64,000 nt of DNA from Pseudoclavibacter sp. Marseille-Q3772 (GTDB lineage Bacteria; Actinomycetota; Actinomycetes; Actinomycetales; Microbacteriaceae). Below the pieces are notes generated by a model, which worked only from the letters and a program-made list of their open reading frames with translations, ran no database searches and had not been told where the DNA came from. The DNA is taken from the NCBI RefSeq assembly GCF_916618895.1, contig NZ_OU745391.1:496001-560000 (forward strand), read 5' to 3'. Numbering within the stretch: the first letter of the stretch is position 1; the number at the start of each line of letters is the position of its first letter. Below are positions 17,180 through 27,577 of this stretch, one piece after another. The translations under genes were made by a program, and so were the position numbers.

Positions 17180-18400
17180 CTACACCCGCTCAGCTGCGGC
17201 ACAACGTCGACGAGTTGATAGCCATGTGTGCACTTCGCGCTCCCATTTAGCTCGATCAACGTTCCACAGGCGAGTGTGCCGGGCCGCTTCAAACTCGACG
17301 TAGTGCACGAGATCCGGTCGCGCTGCTGCCAGTCGCTGACTTCCCCTAACCGGCACGACCGTATCTGCCGATGAGTGCAGCAGCAGGATGGGGATATCAA
17401 ATTCGTCGGCGCGTTGCACCAGGTTGAGTTCGTCAAGGTCGATGCGCTCTTGGATGCCGACCAGCGGTCGACTGAGCGGCGAGTCGAGCAGTCTCATCCC
17501 GCCGCGCGCGATCCAGCCGGGCATCCGCATCAATCCTGCCTGGTAGCTGAGCGTGTCCTGCCAGTCGATAGCGGGTGATTCGAAGAGCAGACCGACAATG
17601 TGCGCGCGGAACTCACTGCGGAAGTATGCCTGCGCTGCGATTGCGGCGCCCATCGACCAGCCCGCGAGAATGATGCGCCTGGCTCCTCGGGTCACGGCCC
17701 ATTCGATCGCCGCATCCACATCACGCCACTCGCTCACACCGAGCCCGTACTTACTGTCGGGGGCGCTTGGCGCTCCCGGATCATTGCGGTATTGCACGAC
17801 CAGCGAATGCCATCCGGTGACATTCGCAATGGGTACCGTGCGTAAGGGTTCTGTCGGTGTTGCTCCTCGACCGTGCACGTGGATGACCCAGTTGCCGTCG
17901 TCGTGTGTTTCGGTGGGGATGAACCAGCCGGGCATATCACCGAGCTCCCCCGGTACGGTGACCACTCGGTACGGCAAGTTGAGGTCGTCAATTGATCGAT
18001 GCGGTGCTGATACGACTCGCACGTGGGTGGCATCGCGAATGTCACTTCCCTGAGCGGCGGTGAACCGCCGGGTGACCGTATCCACATCCGCGGTGATCGT
18101 CTCACCGAGCACTGCCCGCCCTCGGTCCTCATCCCAGAGCATGGTGTAACTGCCAGACGGTTCCGACTCGGTCGTGCGCTGCAGGGTGATCGTGCCGCTG
18201 CCGGCGTCGTTCGAATCGAGCGCTACCTCGTGCACGCGCACCGGAGTTTTCGCCCGTTTCGCGGGCGTAACCGCGGACCGGGCGAGCATCGTTGCCGCGG
18301 TCCCCACGAGTGACCCAACAACAAGACCGGCACCGGCAACTACCGCCGCGGCTGCCCGCAATGAATCTGCACCGGCATTGTGTCGAGGGGCACGGCTCAC
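17180..18400 (-). CDS. Membrane-anchored alpha/beta hydrolase
   Basis: An N-terminal hydrophobic helix (about residues 17-40) anchors or exports the protein. The alpha/beta hydrolase domain has the nucleophile elbow GWSMGAA with Ser249, an acidic residue in LLHSSADTVVP and a His in AARHTRLW, completing a Ser-Asp-His triad. The segment HVHGRGATPTE may form the oxyanion region. Substrate is unknown; an esterase or peptidase activity is plausible. The C-terminal ~6 residues overlap nothing; the gene converges with the reductase at 17164. Confidence 0.85.
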   Translation of the reverse strand: MSRAPRHNAGADSLRAAAAVVAGAGLVVGSLVGTAATMLARSAVTPAKRAKTPVRVHEVALDSNDAGSGTITLQRTTESEPSGSYTMLWDEDRGRAVLGETITADVDTVTRRFTAAQGSDIRDATHVRVVSAPHRSIDDLNLPYRVVTVPGELGDMPGWFIPTETHDDGNWVIHVHGRGATPTEPLRTVPIANVTGWHSLVVQYRNDPGAPSAPDSKYGLGVSEWRDVDAAIEWAVTRGARRIILAGWSMGAAIAAQAYFRSEFRAHIVGLLFESPAIDWQDTLSYQAGLMRMPGWIARGGMRLLDSPLSRPLVGIQERIDLDELNLVQRADEFDIPILLLHSSADTVVPVRGSQRLAAARPDLVHYVEFEAARHTRLWNVDRAKWEREVHTWLSTRRRCAAAERV

Positions 18401-18563
18401 GTCAATTCACTCCATCCGTTGTACTCCGGCAGCGCACAGCCCAGCACCACCGCCGCAAGTCTGTCGCATACCAACCGCGCATTCCTTCACGGATGCTGCG
18501 AGCATTCTGCGTGCGAACGGCGTGGCACCCGCTGGACGCGATGGGATTTCATACGCTCGTTGC

Positions 18564-19163
18564 GTGGTCGTTAGCTTGCATCCGGTTCCGGCGGAATTTA
18601 CCGTTGCCACCGAGTCAATTCGAGCGCTCGAGTATCGCAGCGATCTGCAGGTACAAGAGATTCGTCCACCCGAAGGTCTCGCACCGCATTCGTATGCGCT
18701 CTCGGCAGACGTAGCCACCGATGGCACAACGAACGCGGGCCAATTAGGGACCGGCCGCTTCATCCTGCTCCACGACGAGCAGGAGCCTGACGCCTGGCGT
18801 GGCGCGTTCCGAGTGGTGTGTTTCGCACAGGCTCCGCTTGAGACCGATATTGGTAGCGATGGCATGCTTCCTGAGGTGGCTTGGTCGTGGCTGGTGGATG
18901 CATTGGATGCATCGGCTGCGGACTATCGCTATTCCTCGGGAACGGTCACGGTCGTGAACTCGCAGGGCTTCGGTGAGATCGCCGAGCAGGGCGAGGGTAG
19001 CCAGATTGAGATGCGCGCGTCGTGGACACCGCAGGATCTCGATCTCGGCGGGCACGTGGAGGCATGGACAACATTGCTGTGCATGCTTGCTGGTCTGCCA
19101 CCGGTTGACTCCAATGAGGTTCCGGTGCTGCGGCACGCAGGGCAGGCGCATGGGCTTCGTTGA
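18564..19163 (+). CDS. DUF3000 family protein
   Basis: The 199-residue product matches the DUF3000 family, confined to Actinomycetota and conserved directly upstream of RNase D. Recognisable segments are LAPHSYALSADV, GRFILLHDEQEPDAWRGAFRVV and EVAWSWLVDAL. No catalytic motif is seen. The GTG at 18564 is chosen from the position where similarity to the family begins; no clear ribosome site supports it. It overlaps the next gene by 14 nt, so co-translation with RNase D is likely. Confidence 0.82.
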   Translation: MVVSLHPVPAEFTVATESIRALEYRSDLQVQEIRPPEGLAPHSYALSADVATDGTTNAGQLGTGRFILLHDEQEPDAWRGAFRVVCFAQAPLETDIGSDGMLPEVAWSWLVDALDASAADYRYSSGTVTVVNSQGFGEIAEQGEGSQIEMRASWTPQDLDLGGHVEAWTTLLCMLAGLPPVDSNEVPVLRHAGQAHGLR

Positions 19164-20358
19164 CGCCCAGCGAGCTAGCCGCGGTGATTTGCACGTCATC
19201 GATACTCGAGCAATGCTCGATGATGCGATCGAACAGCTCGCTGCGGGGCACGGGCCGGTAGCGATCGACACAGAACGCGCATCCGGCTACCGCTATTCGG
19301 ATCGCGCCTATCTGGTGCAGCTGTATCGTCGCGGCGCGGGCACGTTCCTAATTGACCCCCTCCCGTTCGACGACCTTCGCGATGTCGCGACGGCGATCGC
19401 CTCCGCCGAGTGGGTACTGCACGCGGCAACACAGGACCTCCCCTGTATGCGCGAACTCGGGCTCGAGCCGACGACGCTATTTGACACGGAACTTGCGGCA
19501 CGGTTGTTGGGGATGCAGCGTGTTGGGCTCGGCTCGGTCGTACACGAACTGCTCGGTGTCGAATTGGCGAAAGCGCACTCTGCCGATGATTGGTCCACGC
19601 GACCACTACCAACACAGTGGCTCGCCTACGCGGCCCTGGACGTCGAACTGCTCGTTGATGTGCGTGACGCCTTGGAAGAGCGATTGGTAAGTGCCGGAAA
19701 GCATGATTGGGCAACGCAGGAGTTCGTGGCGGTACTCGAACGCGATCTCTCTCCGCGCCCGTTCGAGCAGCGCTGGCGCCGCATGTCTGGCATCCACCAG
19801 CTGCGCTCCCCCAAGCAGCTCGCCGTCGCCCGATCACTATGGTTCGCGCGGGATGAACTTGCTCGCGAAACTGACACGGCACCGGGCCGTCTGGTCCCGG
19901 ATCGTTCACTCAGTGCGGTCGCGAAGACCATGCCGCGCACGCGCGGCCAGCTGGCGAGCCTGGAGTCGTTTACCGGTAAAGAATCGAGAACCGAACTGGA
20001 TCGCTGGTGGCGCGCCGTCGAAGCAGGTGTCAACGACGAGAATCCGCCCCAGCGTGAACGCAAAGACCCTGGCCACATCCCACATCCGAAGAACTGGGAA
20101 CGCAAGCGCCCGCTAGCAAACGCCCGCCTACTGGCAGCAAAACCTGCCGTTGCGGATACTGCGCAGTCCCTGCAACTACCAACCGAGAACCTGTTGACAC
20201 CATCAATTCTTCGGCGTGTGGCGTGGGATGAAACCGCGGTAAAGGCGCATGATGTGGGACTCGAACTACGGATGCACGGTGCCAGACAGTGGCAGATCGA
20301 CATCGTAAGCCCGGTGATTTCTCGCGCATTTGTAGAAGCCCATCAATCTCACCGGTAA
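19150..20358 (+). CDS. rnd: Ribonuclease D (DEDDy 3'-5' exonuclease with HRDC domain)
   Basis: RNase D trims 3' ends of tRNA and other stable RNAs. Exo motif I has Asp40 and Glu42 (VAIDTERASG), exo II lies in HAATQDLPCMRELG, and exo III ends in a WLAYAALDVELL stretch with the Tyr typical of DEDDy enzymes. An HRDC domain follows at about residues 205-285. The C-terminal part includes an RPLANARLLAA segment found in actinobacterial homologues. ATG 19150 overlaps DUF3000. Confidence 0.93.
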   Translation: MGFVDAQRASRGDLHVIDTRAMLDDAIEQLAAGHGPVAIDTERASGYRYSDRAYLVQLYRRGAGTFLIDPLPFDDLRDVATAIASAEWVLHAATQDLPCMRELGLEPTTLFDTELAARLLGMQRVGLGSVVHELLGVELAKAHSADDWSTRPLPTQWLAYAALDVELLVDVRDALEERLVSAGKHDWATQEFVAVLERDLSPRPFEQRWRRMSGIHQLRSPKQLAVARSLWFARDELARETDTAPGRLVPDRSLSAVAKTMPRTRGQLASLESFTGKESRTELDRWWRAVEAGVNDENPPQRERKDPGHIPHPKNWERKRPLANARLLAAKPAVADTAQSLQLPTENLLTPSILRRVAWDETAVKAHDVGLELRMHGARQWQIDIVSPVISRAFVEAHQSHR

Positions 20359-20437
20359 GTATTACGAGGGTTTGGCTAAACTCCTAGCAATCCACCACGG
20401 CAGCAACACGACCGCAACGAAGCGGTTATCAGGAGGC

Positions 20438-21691
20438 ATGGTGTCTAACCCAGACGTGTTCTTCATTGACGGTGTCCGCACACCCTTTGGTCGCGCCGGC
20501 GAGAAGGGGCTGTATTGGCGTACTCGCGCGGACGACCTGGCCACGAAATCGATTGCGGCGCTGGTCGAACGCAATTCGCGGATCCCAACCGAGCGATACG
20601 ACGATGTCGCAATCGCCGCGACCACGCAGACCGGTGACCAAGGGCTCACGCTCGGCCGCAGCTGCGCGATCCTCGCGGGTCTTCCGGAGACCACGCCGGG
20701 ACTTGCAATTGACCGGATGTGTGCCGGCGCGATGACAGCGATGTCGCTCTTGGGCGCTGGTATCGGCTTCGGTCAATACGACATTGCCATCGCCGGAGGC
20801 GTCGAGCACATGGGACACCACCCGATGGGCGCCGATGCCGACCCGAACCCCAGGTTCCTCGCCGAGAAGCTGGTCGCGCCGGATGCGCTCAACATGGGTG
20901 TCACCGCCGAACGGCTCCATGACCGCTTCCCGTCACTCACCAAGGAGCGTGCCGATGCGTATGCCGTCGAGTCGCAGCGCAAAGCGGCTGCGGCATACGA
21001 GCGTGGCGCGTTCGAGCGCGATCTGGTTTCAGTAGCTATTGAGTCGGATGCGGGATGGGGACTGGCCACGCGCGATGAGCATCTGCGTCCAGACACCAGC
21101 ATGGACGGGCTCCGCGATCTGCGCACACCGTTCCGCGCACACGGTCGCGTCACCGCGGGGAACGCATCCCCGCTCACCGATGGTGTTGCGATGACGCTGC
21201 TCGCCTCTAAGGATGCGGTTCGCGAATTCGGGCTAACTCCACGGATGCGGCTGGTGTCGTTCGGGTTCGCGGGTGTGGAACCCGAGGTGATGGGCCTGGG
21301 GCCGATCCCATCGACCGAGCGAGCTCTGAAACGCGCGGGGCTCAGCATCCGCGATATCGGACTGTTCGAACTCAACGAGGCATTCGCCGTTCAGGTGCTG
21401 ACCTTCCTCGACCACTATCGCATCCCACAGGACAGCGACCGGGTGAACCAGTACGGCGGCGCGATCGCCCTCGGCCACCCGCTGGCGGCAAGCGGCGCGC
21501 GACTGGCGATGCAGCTGGCGAACCAGTTCGAAGCGCACCCCGAAGTGCGCTACGGGCTCACGGCGATGTGCGTTGGCCTCGGCCAGGGCGGCACGATGAT
21601 CTGGGAGAACCCACATTGGAACGGCAAGAAGCACCGCGTCGTTGCGACCCAGCCGCAGCGCAACGGTATCGAGCACGGAGGTCTGTCATGA
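20438..21691 (+). CDS. fadA: Acetyl-CoA C-acyltransferase (thiolase)
   Basis: Thiolase cleaves 3-oxoacyl-CoA in the last step of beta-oxidation. The nucleophile Cys95 is in DRMCAGAM, the catalytic His in GGAIALGHPLAASGAR and the second Cys in TAMCVGLGQGG. The start is ATG 20438 or the adjacent GTG 20441; AGGAGG at 20431-20436 fits the GTG slightly better. The stop overlaps the next ATG by 4 nt, linking it to the multifunctional enzyme as an actinobacterial fadA-fadB operon. Confidence 0.95.
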   Translation: MVSNPDVFFIDGVRTPFGRAGEKGLYWRTRADDLATKSIAALVERNSRIPTERYDDVAIAATTQTGDQGLTLGRSCAILAGLPETTPGLAIDRMCAGAMTAMSLLGAGIGFGQYDIAIAGGVEHMGHHPMGADADPNPRFLAEKLVAPDALNMGVTAERLHDRFPSLTKERADAYAVESQRKAAAAYERGAFERDLVSVAIESDAGWGLATRDEHLRPDTSMDGLRDLRTPFRAHGRVTAGNASPLTDGVAMTLLASKDAVREFGLTPRMRLVSFGFAGVEPEVMGLGPIPSTERALKRAGLSIRDIGLFELNEAFAVQVLTFLDHYRIPQDSDRVNQYGGAIALGHPLAASGARLAMQLANQFEAHPEVRYGLTAMCVGLGQGGTMIWENPHWNGKKHRVVATQPQRNGIEHGGLS

Positions 21692-23862
21692 CACGCAACA
21701 CTCGCTCGTCGAAATCCACGTTTGATCGCGCTGCCTATCAGGAGCTTTTAGCGGCAGTCGACGATTCCGAAGTACGCACGCACGCTCGTGTGCGAGATGT
21801 TGCGCTCCCCTCCGGGCGCATCCTGGCACTGATCACCCTCGACAACGACCGCGACTACAAGCGTCCGAATACGCTTGGGCCGAACTCGCTGGCTGAGCTC
21901 GGCGAACAGCTAGGCCAGCTCGCCAGCCGCGCAGCGGCGAAGGAAATCGACGCGGTTGCCGTCACCGGTAAGCGATTCTGCTTTGCGGCCGGCGCGGATC
22001 TCTCCCTGGTCAATGCGTTGACTGAGCGCGAACAAGCCCAGAAACTTGCCGAGCTTGGTCACGATGTCCTCAGCCGATTCGCATCTCTGGGTGTGCCGAG
22101 CTTTGCCTTCGTGAACGGTCTCGCTCTCGGCGGTGGTCTGGAGATTGCGCTGCACTGCGACTACCGCACCATTGACGCATCCACACCCGCAATTGCCCTC
22201 CCGGAGGTGTTTCTCGGTCTTATTCCCGGCTGGGGTGGCGCAACCTTGCTGCCGAATCTGATCGGCATAGAAGGCGCGCTGAAGGTGGTGATTGAGAATC
22301 CGTTGAAGCAGAACCGGATGCTCAAGGCCAAGGATGCGGCCGAGCTTGGGATCGTTGACCGCATGTTCCCGGCGATGAATTTTCTCGAAGAATCCCTGCA
22401 GTTCGCGGATGCGGTACTGGCAGGCAGCGAGCGCGTGGAGCGGCCCCATGCACCCGGCAAGCTCGAACGCATTGCCAAATGGGATATCGCCATCGGTATT
22501 GCGCGCAAGCAGGTGCGCGAGAAACTCGGCGATACACCGCTGGCTCCCTACCGAGCCCTTGATTTGCTGGCCCGAGCGAAGTCGAATAACCGTGCAGCAG
22601 GCTTTGCCGCCGAGAACGAAGCGCTGGCGGATCTGATCAGCGGCGACCAACTACGAGCCTCACTGTACGCGTTCGATCTCGTCCAGAAGCGAGCGAAACA
22701 TCCGGCCGGTAGCCCCGATACGGATGAAGCGAAGCCGGTCACCAAAGTGGGAGTCATCGGCGCCGGACTGATGGCAACGCAACTGGCGACGCTGATCCTG
22801 CGTCGGCTCCAGGTGCCAATCGTGCTTACCGACCTCGACCAGCAGCGCTGCGATCGTGCTGTATCCGCGATCCGCGAGGAAATCGACAAGCTCGCAAGCA
22901 AGGGCAGGATTGATGCGGATACCAAATCGCGCCTGTCGGCTAGTGTGAGCGCGACGACCGACAAATCGCAGTTCGCCGATTGTGATCTGGTGATCGAGGC
23001 GGTATTTGAAGAGGTCGCGGTGAAACAGCAGGTGTTCGCCGATATTGAAGCGATTGTCGCGCCGGATGCCGTACTGGCCACGAACACCTCTGCGCTATCG
23101 GTGCATGAGATCGGCGCCCGGTTGCAGCACCCGGAGCGGCTCGTTGGAATCCACTTCTTCAACCCGGTCGCGGTCATGCCGCTGATCGAGGTGGTTCGTG
23201 CTCCAGCGACCAATACGGTGACGCTTGCCACCGCGATGGATGTCGCCAAGAAGCTGAAGAAGTCAGCGGTCATCACCGCTGACCGACCGGGTTTTGTGGT
23301 GAACCGCATCCTTGCCCTCATCCTCGGTGAGACGATGCATGCGGTCGAGAACGGAACCGCCCTGGATGTGGCCGATCGAAGTCTTGAGGGCCTGGGCTTA
23401 CCCATGCGCCCGTTCGAACTGCTCGAGCTAGTAGGGTTGCCGGTCGGTGCGCACGTGCTGGATTCACTGCATGCGGCTTTCCCGGATCGTTTTCACCGCT
23501 CGGATGCATTGCAGCACCTCGCTGATCGTGGCGATCTACTGTTGGAACGCGATAGTAAGGAGCGCGCAAACGGCTACACGAAGGCGCTACGACGCGTTGT
23601 CGGAACCGCTGGCAAGCACCCGCTCACCCTCCCCCAGTTACGCGAACACATCGAGACGAAGCTCGCGAACGAAGCACGCATCATGCTGGACGAGGGCGTG
23701 GTCACCGCCGCCGAAGATCTCGATCTATGCCTAATCCTCGGCGCCGGATTCCCATTCCAAGCTGGCGGCCTCACACCGTATCTGGACCGTGTTGGTGCCA
23801 GTGAGCGAGCGTTCGGAGAAACCTTCCACACACCGCCAATTCGCGGCGTGTGCACCGACTAG
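21688..23862 (+). CDS. fadB: Fatty-acid oxidation multifunctional enzyme: enoyl-CoA hydratase / 3-hydroxyacyl-CoA dehydrogenase
   Basis: This 724-residue fusion carries an N-terminal crotonase domain (oxyanion segments VTGKRFCFAAGADLS and NGLALGGGLEIALHCDYR), then an NAD-binding dehydrogenase domain beginning KVGVIGAGLMATQLA, with HFFNPVAVMPLIEVV and the C-terminal 3-HCDH domain. The enzyme hydrates enoyl-CoA and oxidises hydroxyacyl-CoA, supplying substrate to the upstream thiolase. It converges on dxs with a 4-nt overlap of stop codons. Confidence 0.95.
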   Translation: MTRNTRSSKSTFDRAAYQELLAAVDDSEVRTHARVRDVALPSGRILALITLDNDRDYKRPNTLGPNSLAELGEQLGQLASRAAAKEIDAVAVTGKRFCFAAGADLSLVNALTEREQAQKLAELGHDVLSRFASLGVPSFAFVNGLALGGGLEIALHCDYRTIDASTPAIALPEVFLGLIPGWGGATLLPNLIGIEGALKVVIENPLKQNRMLKAKDAAELGIVDRMFPAMNFLEESLQFADAVLAGSERVERPHAPGKLERIAKWDIAIGIARKQVREKLGDTPLAPYRALDLLARAKSNNRAAGFAAENEALADLISGDQLRASLYAFDLVQKRAKHPAGSPDTDEAKPVTKVGVIGAGLMATQLATLILRRLQVPIVLTDLDQQRCDRAVSAIREEIDKLASKGRIDADTKSRLSASVSATTDKSQFADCDLVIEAVFEEVAVKQQVFADIEAIVAPDAVLATNTSALSVHEIGARLQHPERLVGIHFFNPVAVMPLIEVVRAPATNTVTLATAMDVAKKLKKSAVITADRPGFVVNRILALILGETMHAVENGTALDVADRSLEGLGLPMRPFELLELVGLPVGAHVLDSLHAAFPDRFHRSDALQHLADRGDLLLERDSKERANGYTKALRRVVGTAGKHPLTLPQLREHIETKLANEARIMLDEGVVTAAEDLDLCLILGAGFPFQAGGLTPYLDRVGASERAFGETFHTPPIRGVCTD

Positions 23863-25850
23863 CTGTCGGCGGCGAGCGAGTCGAGCGTGCGGGCGAGCAG
23901 TGTCTCGTCCCCACGCTGCGGCTGCGCGTAAGGGACGCGGTCGCCAGCGACCTGCTCAACCACGTTTCGGGCGATTACTTCGGGGCTGAGGCCGACATCT
24001 TCCAGGATTTCGGCGCGCGAAGCGTGGTCGATAAATTCGTCCGGCAGGCCGAGCTCGGTGACCGTGGTATCACTTTCTGCGGCACGCAGATCCTGGCGTA
24101 ACCTGGTGCCGATTCCGCCGACCACGATGCCGTCTTCGATGGTGACAACCAGGCGGTGGATGCGGGCAAGCTCGATGACCGTTTCTGGTACGGGCACTAC
24201 CCAGCGCGGGTCTACAACGGTGACGCCGATCCCCTGTGCTTCAACGAGCGCGGCGACATCGAGCGCGATGCTCGCCATTGGCCCGACCGCCACGATGAGC
24301 ACATCGTGTCCGGTACCCGTTCGGAGCACGTCCACGCCGTCGCGAAGCCGCAGTACCGCATCCACTTCGTCACCGACTTTACCTTTGGAGTACCGCAGGA
24401 CTGTGGGCCCAGTTTCAACGGCTACCGCCTCGCGCAACTCTTCACGCAGGCGGGTGGCGTCTCGCGGGGCTGCGATGCGGATGCCGGGAACGATCTGTAG
24501 CAGGGCGAGGTCCCACATGCCGTGGTGGCTGGGCCCGTCTGGTCCGGTGATACCGGCGCGGTCGAGAACGAAGGTGACCGGCGCTCGATGCAGACCCACA
24601 TCCATCAACACCTGGTCAAATGCGCGGTTCATGAATGTGGCATAGAGCGCGACCACGGGATGCAATCCCCCGTAGGCAAGGCCCGCGGCGGTGGTGACGG
24701 CGTGCTGCTCGGCAATGCCGACATCCATCACTCGCTCGGGGAATGCTTCATGCATCGGCGCGAGGCCAACCGGTCGCAGCATCGCTGCGGTGATCGCCAC
24801 GATGTCTTCGCGTTCACGCGCGATCTCGACCATCTCCTCGCCGAACACCCCGGTCCAAGATTGGCCGGATGACTCACTGACCGGCTCTCCAGTAACCGGG
24901 TCGATCTGCCCGACCGCGTGGAACTGGTCGTTAAAGTCCTCGAGCGCCGGTTGATACCCGTAGCCCTTTTCAGTGATCGCGTGCACGATCACCGGTCGGC
25001 CGTAGTTCTTGGCCAGCCGCAGAGTTTCTTCCATCGCGCCGATATCGTGCCCGTCGACTGGGCCGAGGTACTTGATGTCGAGGTTCGAGTACAGCTGGTC
25101 GTTATTGCTCAGTCGGGATGCGAAGCCGTGCAGTCCACCGCGCACGGCCCGGTGGATACCGCGACCGAACTTGCCGCCAAGTCGAGAGAACCAGCGATTA
25201 CTCGACGCCTGAAGGAAGGTGTAGGTGCGGTCGGTGCGCACGCGGTTGAGGAAGCGCGCGACACCGCCGATAGTGGGTGCGTATGAGCGACCATTGTCGT
25301 TGACGACGATCACCAGGCGGCGGGCATTGTCGTCGGAAATATTGTTCAGGGCTTCCCAGGTCATCCCGCCGGTAAGAGCGCCGTCACCGACTACGGCAAC
25401 GACGTGGCGGTCACTGTGGCCGGTGACGTTCCAAGCACGAGAGATACCGTCTGCCCAGCTGAGCGAGCTGGATGCGTGCGAGGACTCGACGATGTCGTGT
25501 TCGGATTCGTTTCGCTGCGGGTACCCGGCGAGTCCGCCTTGTTCGCGCAGGTGACTGAAATCCTGTCGTCCGGTGAGGAGTTTGTGCACGTACGACTGGT
25601 GGCCGGTGTCGAAGACGATGGCGTCCTTGGGTGAGTTAAACACTCGGTGCATGGCGATGGTGAGTTCAACGACACCGAGGTTCGGCCCGAGGTGTCCACC
25701 CGATTTGCTGACCGCAGCGACCAGAAACGCGCGCACTTCGTCAGCGAGCTGCTGCACCTGCCTCTTTGAGAGCGCCTTGAGGTCGTCCGGGCTGGCAATG
25801 CTCGCCAACAGCGAGTCCGGATCGGGACCAAACGGGGGTTGCGTCGTCAT
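23859..25850 (-). CDS. dxs: 1-deoxy-D-xylulose-5-phosphate synthase
   Basis: DXS condenses pyruvate and glyceraldehyde 3-phosphate in the first step of the methylerythritol phosphate pathway to isoprenoids, including menaquinone. Family motifs are present: [12 protein letters not shown] near the N-terminus, the thiamine-diphosphate motif GDGALTGGMTWEALNN, and the transketolase regions DVGIAEQHAVTTAAGLA and DRAGITGPDGPSHHG. At 663 residues it is full length. Its bases 25510-25775 recur at 28999-29264 with four differences, all in the first 55 bp. Confidence 0.96.
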   Translation of the reverse strand: MTTQPPFGPDPDSLLASIASPDDLKALSKRQVQQLADEVRAFLVAAVSKSGGHLGPNLGVVELTIAMHRVFNSPKDAIVFDTGHQSYVHKLLTGRQDFSHLREQGGLAGYPQRNESEHDIVESSHASSSLSWADGISRAWNVTGHSDRHVVAVVGDGALTGGMTWEALNNISDDNARRLVIVVNDNGRSYAPTIGGVARFLNRVRTDRTYTFLQASSNRWFSRLGGKFGRGIHRAVRGGLHGFASRLSNNDQLYSNLDIKYLGPVDGHDIGAMEETLRLAKNYGRPVIVHAITEKGYGYQPALEDFNDQFHAVGQIDPVTGEPVSESSGQSWTGVFGEEMVEIAREREDIVAITAAMLRPVGLAPMHEAFPERVMDVGIAEQHAVTTAAGLAYGGLHPVVALYATFMNRAFDQVLMDVGLHRAPVTFVLDRAGITGPDGPSHHGMWDLALLQIVPGIRIAAPRDATRLREELREAVAVETGPTVLRYSKGKVGDEVDAVLRLRDGVDVLRTGTGHDVLIVAVGPMASIALDVAALVEAQGIGVTVVDPRWVVPVPETVIELARIHRLVVTIEDGIVVGGIGTRLRQDLRAAESDTTVTELGLPDEFIDHASRAEILEDVGLSPEVIARNVVEQVAGDRVPYAQPQRGDETLLARTLDSLAADS
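25510..25775. repeat. Duplicated dxs segment, donor-like copy inside intact dxs
   Basis: These 266 bp align to 28999-29264 without gaps at a constant offset of 3489. Four substitutions fall in the first 55 bp, and the remaining ~210 bp are identical. Outside the block, the N-terminal codons (25776-25850) are similar in protein but clearly diverged in DNA. Confidence 0.9.
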
Positions 25851-26177
25851 GTGTAATCACCAGAGAGTTGGGGATGCGCGCCTCACGCGCACGTAAACGT
25901 CTAGTTTACCGTGACCCGCTCGAAGACGCAGGGCCGTTGAGGGAGTCGGTCGCAATCACTCGGCCTCTGTGCAGGTGGGCTCGCTCAACACCACAGACCT
26001 ACATTCGAGCGTGCTCTCTCAGTGTTGCGACGGAGTTGTCGCCTCACTACGTCAGCCCTTGGACGTAGGCAGCGCAAACCGTAGATGTAAGTTCACGGCG
26101 CAAACGTCGAGGAAGCTCGTCAGCCGTCACTGGAAATGCCAAACTTTTTACAGCCACCAACGGAGGAGCGAATAATC
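25851..26177 (+). other. Intergenic leader of the broken helical gene, with a candidate promoter
   Basis: No coding region is supported. A sigma-A-like promoter is possible at TTGGAC (26059-26064), 17-nt spacer, TAGATG (26082-26087), reading toward the gene at 26178, whose ribosome site is CGGAGGAG at 26161-26168. The dxs promoter must also lie here on the other strand but is not obvious. Confidence 0.45.
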
Positions 26178-27521
26178 ATGAGTTTCGAAGCAGAAATTGA
26201 TGCCCGCCTCGGCCGTCTTAAGTGAGCCGCCATCGACGCCTATTTGAGAACCGATATGGGAATGTTCGGAGCCGTGCTAGATGAAAGCTATATGTGGGCC
26301 TACGCTGACGGCACAACATTGACGGTAGACCGACCAGGCGAGGATGGTAACGGCGGGGAAAGTTCACTTACTTCTTGCGTACCATGATTCAGGACGGCGG
26401 CGACCAGTACATAACGAAGTTCGACGAAATCCGATCACACATCGATAGTCTGGTAAAGCCGTGGCGAAGTCTCAAAGAACCAACCGGCATCGACGCGCTG
26501 AAAGAATCCTTGGAGGATGTCTATATTCACATCGCCCCAAATGGGGCGCAAAGTGGTGGCGGCACGGGAGTGCAGGCCGAGATAACCGAGATTCAACGCC
26601 ACCTGTCAGGAATGACGGGGGCAACGATCGCGGCGTATAAGGCGAATTTTCTCGGTGTACTCGATGACGTCGTAAACAATCTCTACCTGTTGGCTGCGAA
26701 CAGCGCGGCAGCGCTCGGCGCCGCCAAAGGCGCAATCGAGGGTGCTCAGCAGTCGTTCATCGAAGCGCTCGAAGCCGGAACCGATGCCTTCAATAGCGTC
26801 AGTGGTGGAGGTGCCGCTGAGTTCAAGCTCGCGATTCAGATCATAAGCACGGCAAACTCCGTCATCGGTGCATTTTTGCCCCCCACAGGCAAAAGCGGTC
26901 TCCAGCGCGGCCGGAGCCGTGCTGGGACTCATCGACAAACTCGCACCTTCGGACCCACCGGAAAAAAGCGGCGCACCGGGCGACTATCCCGCAGCTATGG
27001 CAGATTTCGAAGCGATGGTTGAATTGGTGAACACGACCCTACGGGACGCGGAAGACGACATCGCAAAGCAGGCAAGAGATTGCTATGCAACCACCTGTAG
27101 CCAACACCAGCATTTCGATTTGTCCATACCGAAGCTGTCCGTCGATGAGGGGTCTGTAAACGTCACGTTTATTGATGAAGCCGCAATCACTGACATCGTG
27201 TCGACCTATATGCCGGCTATCACCACGGACCTGCAATCGGCGGGCAACGCTGCCAAGGCATCAAATATTGACGATGAAATCGATCGTAATGGAAGCATTG
27301 GGAGCGGCGTGCAGGGACCGTCGGGACCGATGCGGGGTCTCACGAGTAGGCTTGCAGATCTCCTTAGGGACCTCTCGTGGGAGACCGAATTCGCCGAAGA
27401 ACAACTCCGTCTCACACTCGCCGACTTCCAACAGCAGGACCAGGCCAGCGCAGATGCCCTTCGCAAACACGAAGAGGCAATTAACTCGAACCCCTACGAT
27501 CCTGGAGATGAGTACGTTTAG
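26178..27521 (+). pseudogene. Broken gene for a long helical, possibly exported protein with a YDPGD tail
   Basis: Joined across three lesions this would encode about 445 residues. It starts MSFEAEIDARLGRLK after a good ribosome site, then hits an in-frame TGA (26223-26225, perhaps former Trp). A second break lies near the G4 run at 26355-26358 and a third in the C6 run at 26879-26884; removing one C there restores LPPQAKAV. The product is rich in Ala, Asp and Glu and mainly helical, with a hydrophobic FKLAIQIISTANSVIGAFL stretch, resembling ESX/LXG-type secreted proteins, but no WXG motif is found. Both frameshifts are in homopolymers, so sequencing error is possible. Confidence 0.6.
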
Positions 27522-27577
27522 CGGTAACGGTCGAGTTACCGCATTGACCAGCAGAACCGAAGGAGGAGGTGGACATC

